Assembly: GCA_903842065.1 (NCBI GenBank)
Contig: CAIMKZ010000019.1
Span: 1 to 54,179 of the forward strand
From: an uncultured Acidobacteriaceae bacterium
Lineage (GTDB): Bacteria > Acidobacteriota > Terriglobia > Terriglobales > Acidobacteriaceae
DNA length: 54,179 nucleotides
Direction: 5' to 3'
This document shows, one piece after another, positions 25,045 to 31,838 of this stretch. The position numbers and the translations under genes were made by a program. Below the pieces are notes generated by a model. That model searched no databases. It worked only from the letters and a program-made list of their open reading frames with translations, and was not told the origin of the DNA. Position 1 is the first letter of the stretch. Each line of letters starts with the position of its first letter.

Positions 25045-26160
25045 TTAGATGACGTCCCGCCCTTCGCACAGATTGATAAGCTTCGCGAGCGCAAGAACCT
25101 GAGCGTGCGGTCCCCGCCCTTCTTCCAATATTTTCAAGATTCCCGATTGCTTTAGCTTTGCCAGCATGTTCATGATCATTGGCTTGCTGGGCATATTTGT
25201 ACGTGTAGCCAGGTAGGAGCTTGGAAAGACGGGCATCCGAAAAATATTGTCTAGCAAGGGGGCGGCAAATTGGGAGTGGGTCAAGTCTAGAATCTGCTGT
25301 TTCAGTTTCTCGTACAATGCGTGAATAGCGCGCGCCTTTGCAATATTGGCCTGAGCCTGTTCGACGACCCCACCGAGAAAAAATGCAATCCACCGGTTCC
25401 ACGCGTCCTCGGCAGCTCCGATTGAACGTAGGCGATCGACATAGATGTCGCGATTATTTTCAAAAAACCCGGAGAGATAGAAAATTGGGCGTGAGAGCAA
25501 TTTCTTTTCATAAAGAAAGATCGGGACAAGAATGCGACCGAGTCGTCCATTTCCATCAAGAAATGGGTGCAATATCTCGAATTGAGCATGAATAACGGCG
25601 AGTTGAACCAGTGCATCGGGGCGATCGCTGTGGTAGTAGCTTTCCCAGTTGTAGAGAGCGTCAATCAGGTTTTGGCCCGGCGCGGGAGGCACAAACTCTG
25701 CCTGCTCCATCGTGCTGCCCGGAGCGCCAATCCAGTTCTGTTCGACGCGGAAGCTGCCCCTGCCCTTGTTTCTCCCGCGAACACTATCAAGCAGAGTTGA
25801 GTGAAGACGCAACAAAAGATTCAGATTGAATGGACGCGTCCGGAGCTCTTCTTCGGCCTCGCGGAGGGCTTTGCGATAGTTGATAATTTCGCCAATATCC
25901 TGTGACTTGGCTTCCGACTCTGGCTCCTGTCCGGCTTCAAACTTGAGCACATCGCCCAAAGTTGCTTGTGTGCCCTCAATCCTGGAGGAGAGTACGGCCT
26001 CTTGGGTGGTCAGCGGGGACAGCAATAGCTCTGGATTAGGAAGAGTTGTTAGCAAACCCTTAAACTCGGCAAGATGCCTGTTCGCCTTACCGATCAGGGG
26101 AATGAGCGGTTCCCACTGGACCTCGGTGATTGGAAGTTGCTGAGGAACAAAGGGTTTCAT
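25045..26160 (-). CDS. Fic-family protein (AMPylation-type)
   Basis: About 371 residues from the ATG at 26160; a TTG at 26181 is also possible, and neither has a good ribosome site. The Fic core motif HPFLDGNGRLGR is complete, with catalytic His198. The regulatory motif SSRIEG (about residues 59-64) is the class II, N-terminal inhibitory helix whose Glu blocks ATP. A Fic_N-type domain precedes it, and a C-terminal winged-helix-like segment may bind DNA. It probably transfers AMP to a target protein and is self-inhibited. Base composition is visibly AT-richer than the flanking trp genes, which suggests insertion by transfer into the operon. Confidence 0.9.
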   Translation of the reverse strand: MKPFVPQQLPITEVQWEPLIPLIGKANRHLAEFKGLLTTLPNPELLLSPLTTQEAVLSSRIEGTQATLGDVLKFEAGQEPESEAKSQDIGEIINYRKALREAEEELRTRPFNLNLLLRLHSTLLDSVRGRNKGRGSFRVEQNWIGAPGSTMEQAEFVPPAPGQNLIDALYNWESYYHSDRPDALVQLAVIHAQFEILHPFLDGNGRLGRILVPIFLYEKKLLSRPIFYLSGFFENNRDIYVDRLRSIGAAEDAWNRWIAFFLGGVVEQAQANIAKARAIHALYEKLKQQILDLTHSQFAAPLLDNIFRMPVFPSSYLATRTNMPSKPMIMNMLAKLKQSGILKILEEGRGPHAQVLALAKLINLCEGRDVI

Positions 26161-26293
26161 ACGAACCACGCTAACATGCAACCCGAAATGTGTAAAGCAG
26201 AATCCATTTCGCTTTACGCTTCAAAGCTATGCGTCTAGTCGACTTAACACAAGCCATCGGTGCGGCACACTGGACTATCCCATTGCCCCGCTT

Positions 26294-26971
26294 TCAATGA
26301 ATCGCTGTCGTACCCCACGAATTTCTGGCATTCGCGATAAAACCGCACACTTTCCCCGCATCCTTGCGCCCCGGCTCAGCCTCAACCCCGCTGGCCACGT
26401 CCACGCCCCAGGGTTTGAGGATGCGAATCGCCTTGGCGACGTTCTCCGGCGTCAGTCCTCCCGCAGTGATGCGGTGCTTGTGCACTTTCGCGTTTTGGAA
26501 GAGGGAAGTGGCGGCTAGTTCCCAATCAAAGGCCTGCCCGGTTCCGCCGGTCTCCGCGCCAACCTTGGAGTCGATGAGGATGGCGTCGATGTTCGGGTCG
26601 GCTTCGACGGCTTCGAGCGAGGGCGCGGGTCCGCCGAGCACAAAGTGCACCGTGCGGATGATGCGCATGCCGGGGCCGAAGTGGCGGCGCAGATCGGCGA
26701 TGAGCGCGGGCTGCGCTTCAAAGTGAAGCTGGATGCCGGTGAGCCCCGAGGCGGCGGTGGTTGCCGCAATCTCTTCAAATGGCGCTTCAGCAAAGACACC
26801 GATCTTTTCGGTGCCTTGCGGTAGATGCGGAACGATGGCTGCAACCTGCTCCGCCGTCACCCGCCTCTTACTGGGCGCAAAAACGAAGCCCACCGCGTCG
26901 GCTCCGGCATCTGCGGCCAGCATCGCATCGGCCAGCGAGGTGTTGGCGCAGATTTTGATCCAGATGCTCAT
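26294..26971 (-). CDS. trpF: Phosphoribosylanthranilate isomerase
   Basis: A 225-residue TIM barrel that isomerises N-(5-phosphoribosyl)anthranilate to CdRP. The catalytic Cys is in IKICANTS, where most TrpF have KICG. The catalytic Asp is in ILIDSKVGAETGGTG, a clear TrpF signature. ITAGGLTPENV and GVDVASGVE are the phosphate-binding loops. The gene overlaps trpC by ATGA and is followed by the Fic gene after a 133-bp gap that breaks the usual close spacing to trpB. Confidence 0.95.
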   Translation of the reverse strand: MSIWIKICANTSLADAMLAADAGADAVGFVFAPSKRRVTAEQVAAIVPHLPQGTEKIGVFAEAPFEEIAATTAASGLTGIQLHFEAQPALIADLRRHFGPGMRIIRTVHFVLGGPAPSLEAVEADPNIDAILIDSKVGAETGGTGQAFDWELAATSLFQNAKVHKHRITAGGLTPENVAKAIRILKPWGVDVASGVEAEPGRKDAGKVCGFIANARNSWGTTAIH

Positions 26972-27783
26972 GGCTTTTCAGCCGCCGCAATCAGCTCGGC
27001 CAATGCAGTTCCGGGGTCCGCTTGCCGCATCAGCGTCTCGCCGATGAGAAACGCGTCGAACCCGGCCGCGCGAAGTTTTGCGATGTCAGCGCCGCTTGCG
27101 ATGCCGCTCTCTGCCACGCGAACAAAATTGGCCGGTATCTTCTTCGCCAGCGAGAGCGAAGTATCGAGATCGACTTTGAAGGTTTTCAGGTCGCGGTTGT
27201 TCACGCCGATCGCGCTTGCTCCATCGGTTCCCAGAACATTCAAAACGCGGTCAAGCTCTTCGGCCGTGTGTACTTCGACCAGCACGTCGAGCGAGAAGCC
27301 GTCGGCAACCTGCGAGAGATGTAGCAACTCGGCATCGTCGAGCGCTGCAGCAATCAACAGAATCGCGTCGGCGCGGTGAGCGCGGGCCTCGACGATCTGG
27401 TACTCGTCGACCATGAAGTCTTTGCGAAGGCAGGGCAGGGGAACGGCCGCCGAGGCCAGCATCAGGTTGTGCAGACTGCCCTGAAAGAAGGGCTCGTCGG
27501 TAAGCACGGAGAGCGCAGCGGCTCCGCCGGCCTTGTAGCGGCGGGCAAGCCACTGTGGATCGAAGTCGGCGCGGATCAACCCCTTGGACGGCGAGGCTTT
27601 CTTGATCTCGGCGATCACCGCCGGACCGGTTGCGGCTTGTGCGCGCAGAGCAGCGGCCCATCCGCGCGGATGGTGACGCGCGGCGCGGCGCTCCATCTCG
27701 GCCGTGTTCGCGGTCTTCTTTGCCGCTGCCACGGTGGCGCGTGTCCGCTCAAGAATCGTGGATAAAACGGTATCTGCTGGCAT
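26968..27783 (-). CDS. trpC: Indole-3-glycerol phosphate synthase
   Basis: A 271-residue barrel enzyme that closes the indole ring. It shows VIAEIKKASPSKGLI (catalytic Glu and Lys), LSVLTDEPFFQGS, LRKDFMVDEYQI, VEVHTAEEL, GVNNRDLKTFKVD and AESGIASG. All positions expected of TrpC are present. It is the first gene of the minus-strand aromatic operon; the 59 bases upstream reach the stop of the protoporphyrinogen oxidase gene, so read-through from it is also possible. Confidence 0.96.
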   Translation of the reverse strand: MPADTVLSTILERTRATVAAAKKTANTAEMERRAARHHPRGWAAALRAQAATGPAVIAEIKKASPSKGLIRADFDPQWLARRYKAGGAAALSVLTDEPFFQGSLHNLMLASAAVPLPCLRKDFMVDEYQIVEARAHRADAILLIAAALDDAELLHLSQVADGFSLDVLVEVHTAEELDRVLNVLGTDGASAIGVNNRDLKTFKVDLDTSLSLAKKIPANFVRVAESGIASGADIAKLRAAGFDAFLIGETLMRQADPGTALAELIAAAEKP

Positions 27784-27842
27784 ACTCTAAGCCGAGTATA
27801 AAGTCAGGAACCGCTGCGGGCGCGAGTCCGATCGTGTTTCAG

Positions 27843-29282
27843 TTAGCTGATTGCGGCAAGGTCGCTCGCCGCCTGCCGTCCCAGGCGGATGCAGTCTGGA
27901 ACGCCGATGCCGTCGTAGGCGTTGCCGGCCAGCCGCAGGCCGGGCAGCGCGGCAACATGTTTTCTGATCCGCGCAATGCGCTCCTGATGCCCCACGGTGT
28001 ACTGCGCCATTGCGCGGCGCCAGCGCGTGATCTGCACGTGCTCTGGCTCCATCGCCAGACCGAGAACATTTGCGCCAAGAATCTCGCCGAGCTCCCGCCG
28101 CACGGTGGAGATAAGCTCCTCATCGCTCTTGCCGAGCAGCTCTTCGCCGCGCGCTCCGCCAAGAAAGGCGCGAAAGACCGCCTTGCCCTCAGGCGTGCGG
28201 CCCAGAAACTTGCGGTGAACGAAGGTGCAGGCCAGCATCGACCGGCCCTCGACGGCGGGAACCAGGAAGCCGAAGCCTTCAGGCAGCGTACCGATCTTCT
28301 TTTCGTCGTAGATCAGGTTCACCGTGATCGAAGACGAGTAGGGGATCGCAGAGAGGTCGGCGGCAAGCTCCGCGTCCACGCCGGCCAGCATTGGCCCCGT
28401 CGCCCAGGCTGCGGAAGCGATGATGATGCCGTCGAAAGTGTGTGTCTCTCCGCCGGCAACGACACGCCACGTTTCACCGTCTCGCTCGACTCGCTCCACC
28501 GGCGTACTTGTACGGACACATGCGGGATCGATGCGGCTGGTGAGCGCATCCACGATCTGCTGCATACCGCCGCGCATCGCGGTGAAGATCGGCGGGGGGC
28601 CTCCGGCCCTTGGCGTTTTGGAGGAGATCTTTACCATCTCGCGCATCTTCTTGTGCGCGGCCAGCATTCCGCGGGTCAGCGAGCCGTACTTCTTCTCCAT
28701 GTCAACGAGGCGCGGCAGCACGGTGCGCGCGCTCAACTGCGTGGAGTCGCCGCCGTAGATGCCGCTGAGCAGGGGATCGGCCAGCCGGTCCACCGCTTCC
28801 TGCCCGTAGTGCCGCTTAACCAGCGCCGCAACCGACTCGTCGCCATCTACCGCGCGCGGCGGATGCAGCAGCTCGAGCCCCATGCGAATCTTGGTCGGCA
28901 GGCTGAAAAGGCGCGTCAGCGCAGTAGGCAGCAGTTTGGTAGGAACCAGGAACATGAGCCCATCGGGCAACGCGACCAGCCGGTTGCGCACAACCACAAA
29001 GGTCTTGCGCGCGCCGTCGTTCGACGGGGTGAGATCTCCGCCCAGCCCGAGTTCGCGGCAGAGTTCGGCGGCCGCTGGCTTTTCGGTCAGAAACGAGTCC
29101 GGGCCGCGCTCGAGTACTGCGCCCTGGACGATCTCCGAAGACAAAGCTCCGCCCAGCCTGGGCCGGGCCTCAAAGACCGTGTACTCCACGGGCCGGCCGG
29201 CCGCGCGCGCCTTCTCGAGTTCGTATGCGGCAGCAAGTCCTGCCGTTCCGCCGCCTATCACCGCGATTCGCATCCCTGCCAT
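27843..29282 (-). CDS. Protoporphyrinogen/coproporphyrinogen oxidase (HemY type)
   Basis: A 479-residue FAD enzyme of late heme synthesis. The dinucleotide fold IAVIGGGTAGLAAAYELEKA is at the N-terminus. GGALSSEIV and GPDSFLTEKPAA follow as in the HemY/PgoX family, and the C-terminal FAD contact is GLRLAGNAYDGIGVPDCI. Heme supply fits the two c-type cytochrome genes found elsewhere in the window. The sequence alone does not decide between proto- and coproporphyrinogen as substrate. Confidence 0.92.
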   Translation of the reverse strand: MAGMRIAVIGGGTAGLAAAYELEKARAAGRPVEYTVFEARPRLGGALSSEIVQGAVLERGPDSFLTEKPAAAELCRELGLGGDLTPSNDGARKTFVVVRNRLVALPDGLMFLVPTKLLPTALTRLFSLPTKIRMGLELLHPPRAVDGDESVAALVKRHYGQEAVDRLADPLLSGIYGGDSTQLSARTVLPRLVDMEKKYGSLTRGMLAAHKKMREMVKISSKTPRAGGPPPIFTAMRGGMQQIVDALTSRIDPACVRTSTPVERVERDGETWRVVAGGETHTFDGIIIASAAWATGPMLAGVDAELAADLSAIPYSSSITVNLIYDEKKIGTLPEGFGFLVPAVEGRSMLACTFVHRKFLGRTPEGKAVFRAFLGGARGEELLGKSDEELISTVRRELGEILGANVLGLAMEPEHVQITRWRRAMAQYTVGHQERIARIRKHVAALPGLRLAGNAYDGIGVPDCIRLGRQAASDLAAIS

Positions 29283-29377
29283 TATTCCATCTTTGCGCGG
29301 TCCGGCGTGCGGAAGGGGATCAGACGATGAGACTTGCCATGAAATCGTCAGAGCCGCGATTTCGGCACCTGCCGGGA

Positions 29378-29578
29378 TCAGCCTGCATGGAACACTGTGG
29401 CTGGCGGTGCGCTCGACGACCTGTGCCCGATGCGCTTGCTGGAAAACTCCGCCAGGCGCAGCAGAATGGCCAGGAGGGCTGCGAGGGCAAGCAGCAGTAA
29501 CAGCAGGCGAGCGCCTCGGCCGCTTCGTGGCTTTACGCGGTCTGCCGGCCTGCTGCGGCGTGGATGCCTGTGGGCCAA
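29378..29578 (-). CDS. Small single-span membrane protein (candidate)
   Basis: A 66-residue frame from a TTG at 29578 with GGAGG five bases upstream, which makes real translation plausible. It begins with a very basic stretch (MAHRHPRRSRPADRVKPR), then one strong hydrophobic helix at about residues 28-44, and a polar tail. It sits 95 bases upstream of the protoporphyrinogen oxidase gene on the same strand. No family is recognised, and a chance frame in GC-rich DNA is still possible. Confidence 0.45.
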   Translation of the reverse strand: MAHRHPRRSRPADRVKPRSGRGARLLLLLLALAALLAILLRLAEFSSKRIGHRSSSAPPATVFHAG

Positions 29579-29699
29579 TCGCTCCTCCGATCAGACCATC
29601 CTACTCCGCATCGAAAGCTGGACCGCAGCAGCGCACAAATGAAAACGCCAGAGACCGAAGCCCCTAGCGCCTTCACATCGTGATAACTCGCAAGTCAGC

Positions 29700-30430
29700 C
29701 AGTTGTCCTTGCCGGCGAGCTTTCGCCCACAGGCTGAACCCGGCTCTCTTCGGAGTTCGCGTCCCCTGGCTCGTGGCCAGAGGCCGAATCTCCGCCTCGC
29801 ATCGAACCTGAACCCATTCAGCTCGTCACCGAGGCCTGCACCGGGCATACGCCCTGTGCCGTTCCCATCGGCTAGACCGGCTGGAACCCCCCGGGTCTGA
29901 GCCCCGAGCGTCCATCTTCCGGCTAGGCCTGTATGATCATCCGCCGGCTTGCGCCTGCGGCGATCCTTCGGCTCCCGGTGCGGCGGCGATCTCGGGCTTG
30001 CGCCTTTGGTCCACCCTCCGTCACCGTCCGGCTGGTAACCTTCGGTTTACATCGAAGGTCCATCTTCCGGCTAGGCCTGCGATGAGCTTCAAGAGTTTCA
30101 CCCGGACCTTGCATCGTCGGCTTGCGCCGCCGATGAGTATTCGCGCTACGCTCTCACTCATCTCCGGAACTGCACCAGCTAGGAACTGCCCGGCTTTCAC
30201 CGGCGTTTTCATCTCTCTGGCCGTGTCAGCGTTCTCAACCATTGGTTCGCACCGTCGGTTGCACATTCTGACTTGGCGGCGGCTGAGTCTCCGGTTTTGC
30301 AACCGGCCGTCATACCCACTCGCCAATCCGGCGATTCCTGCTCGCTTCCTTGCAGGATCATCAGTTGGACCGACAGTACTTCCGTTCAATCTGTGGAAGC
30401 AAGTGCAAAAATCCATAAAATCTGTGATTA
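29700..30430 (-). ncRNA. Candidate large structured RNA, class unknown
   Basis: About 730 bases without a convincing gene but dense in RNA-like folds on the minus strand. Hairpins with GNRA loops are CCGGTT-GCAA-AACCGG (30291-30306), a 10-bp stem with one mismatch and loop GCAA (30112-30135), further GGC-GCAA-GCC at 29946-29955 and 29995-30004, CCGGT-GAAA-GCCGG (30190-30203), and GGGC-GAAA-GCTC (29717-29728). Other stems are an 8-bp one at 29763-29783 and a 7-bp one at 30038-30059. The loops are GNRA only on this strand. A module of about 53 nt is duplicated. An extended -10-like element (minus TGGTGATAAT) at 30427-30436 could start it. Ends are estimates. It does not show the RNase P, tmRNA or group II domain V signatures. 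Confidence 0.6.
29878..30079 (-). repeat. Duplicated 53-nt RNA module with changed hairpin
   Basis: On the plus strand both copies read CCGGCTGG(T)AACC, then a hairpin, then an identical 22-nt tail beginning GTCCATCTTCCGGC. Copy one is at 29878-29931 and copy two at 30028-30079. The inner hairpins are unrelated in bases yet both pair: minus CTCGGG/CCCGGG in the first, ACCTTCG/CGAAGGT in the second. Confidence 0.8.
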
Positions 30431-30726
30431 TCACCAAAGCCAGTGCAACTAACATGACTTTCTAAGTCAGGAACGAAAAAGTGCTCTAGCTATGTAGCAA
30501 ATTCGTGCGAGAGCGGCTTTGTTTTGGGCTGAAATTTCGCGAATCTGACGTGCCGTAATAAGTAGCGAAAGACAAATTGCACCAATCTCAGTTCATAACA
30601 ATCCACAGTTACTTGACTTTTCTGACTTAGGCCGACATCTCCCTTTGCCGCACAGGCACAGCAATCGGCAGGTGCTTTGGCTTACACTCATCCTCGGCCC
30701 TTTGCGGGCGGCTTTGAGGTATTGTT
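30431..30726. other. AT-rich spacer before butyrate kinase
   Basis: No gene is supported. The stretch is clearly AT-richer than its surroundings, which fits promoters for the plus-strand kinase on one side and the minus-strand RNA candidate on the other. GAGGT near 30715-30719 can serve as ribosome site for the TTG at 30727. Confidence 0.4.
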
Positions 30727-31833
30727 TTGAAGAACGTGGCGCAACAGTCAGGCGGCGAACTCCCGGTTCTTGCTATCAACCCGGGGAGCACCTCCACCAA
30801 GATAGGCGTCCTCAGCCGGGCGGCTGAGCTGTTCGCAATCACCATCCGCCACTCCGGCGAAGAGATGGAGCCATTCCGCTGCCAGCCGATCTTCGATCAA
30901 CTCGACTACCGGGCGGGGCTGATCGAGGCCGCGCTGCGGGAGGCGGGCTTTGATCTTGCGGCAGGGCTTGTGGCGGTTGGGGCGCGGGGTGGCTTGCTGC
31001 CACCCATGGCCTGCGGAACCTACCTTGTAGATGAAGCAATGATCGACGAGCTGCGCCGGGGACTTCGCGGCCAGCATGCCTCTAATCTTGGCGCGTCTCT
31101 GGCCCTGGGATTTGCCCAGGTGGCCGGGGTCTCGGCTTATATCGTCGATCCCGTAACCGTGGATGAGTGGCAGCCCGTAGCGCGCGTCACCGGCTCGCCG
31201 CTGGTGGCGCGCACCTCGGTGGGTCACTGGCTCAACACTAAGGCTGTGGCCAAACGCTTTACTCATGAACAGGGCCGCGCCTACAGCGACCTGCGGCTGA
31301 TCGTGGCGCACATGGGCAGCGGCATCACCGTCTCGGCACATAGCGAAGGCAGAGCCATCGACAGCAACTCCATCGAAGAGGGCCCCTTCGGGCCGGATCG
31401 CACCGGATCGCTGCCTTCGCGGGCGCTGGTACGGCTCTGCTACAGCGGCAAGATGACCGAGACGGAGGCCGACCGCCATGTCTTCGGCGAAGGCGGGCTG
31501 CTCGCGCTGCTGGGGACAAACGATCTGATGGAAGTGGAACGCAGGATCGATGCGGGCGATGCGAAGGCCGCTGCGATCTTTGAAGCCATGGTCTACCAGA
31601 TTGCCAAGCAGGCCGGCGCAATGGCTGTTGTGCTAGCCGGCAAGGTGGACGCTATTCTGCTCACCGGGGGCATGGCGCACTCGCGCCGAGTGCTGGACCT
31701 GCTCAGGCCGCAGATTGAGTGGATCGCGCCGGTCAAGGTCTACGCCGGCGAAGACGAGCTGCGGGCGCTGGCCGATGGGGTGTTTCGGGTGCTGGACGGG
31801 GAGGAAGAGGCGCGGCGGTTTGTTGCGGAGTAG
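30727..31833 (+). CDS. buk: Butyrate kinase
   Basis: A 368-residue acetokinase-family enzyme that interconverts butyrate and butyryl phosphate with ATP/ADP. The N-terminal nucleotide-fold motif is INPGSTSTKIGVL. The mid-chain has HASNLGASLA and AHMGSGITVSAHSEGRAID, and the C-terminus ILLTGGMAHS, all typical of butyrate kinase rather than acetate kinase. The start is a TTG, with a GTG three codons in as an alternative. No phosphotransbutyrylase gene is next to it, so the acyl phosphate must come from elsewhere. The 3' end converges on uvrD with five bases between. Confidence 0.93.
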   Translation: MKNVAQQSGGELPVLAINPGSTSTKIGVLSRAAELFAITIRHSGEEMEPFRCQPIFDQLDYRAGLIEAALREAGFDLAAGLVAVGARGGLLPPMACGTYLVDEAMIDELRRGLRGQHASNLGASLALGFAQVAGVSAYIVDPVTVDEWQPVARVTGSPLVARTSVGHWLNTKAVAKRFTHEQGRAYSDLRLIVAHMGSGITVSAHSEGRAIDSNSIEEGPFGPDRTGSLPSRALVRLCYSGKMTETEADRHVFGEGGLLALLGTNDLMEVERRIDAGDAKAAAIFEAMVYQIAKQAGAMAVVLAGKVDAILLTGGMAHSRRVLDLLRPQIEWIAPVKVYAGEDELRALADGVFRVLDGEEEARRFVAE

Positions 31834-31838
31834 GCCGT

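Noticed and set aside
27630..29330. Long plus-strand frame over trpC and the protoporphyrinogen oxidase gene
   Set aside because: It crosses two well-identified minus-strand genes and their spacer, as a mirror frame would.
30270..30340. Possible tRNA-Cys on the minus strand (CCGGTTGCAAAACCGG looks like an anticodon arm)
   Set aside because: The loop is a four-base GCAA and not seven bases, and there is no acceptor stem or T-arm around it. It is better read as a GNRA hairpin.
29700..30430. Group II intron
   Set aside because: A GTGCG stretch exists near 30252, but I could not find a domain V (34-nt hairpin with the AGC triad) or a reverse transcriptase. A model search is still needed to close this.
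29600..30470. Protein genes in the 29.6-30.4 kb region, including a 155-codon plus-strand frame from 29998
   Set aside because: Composition is repetitive, no ribosome sites are visible, and the frames cross the hairpin repeats. No domain is recognisable.
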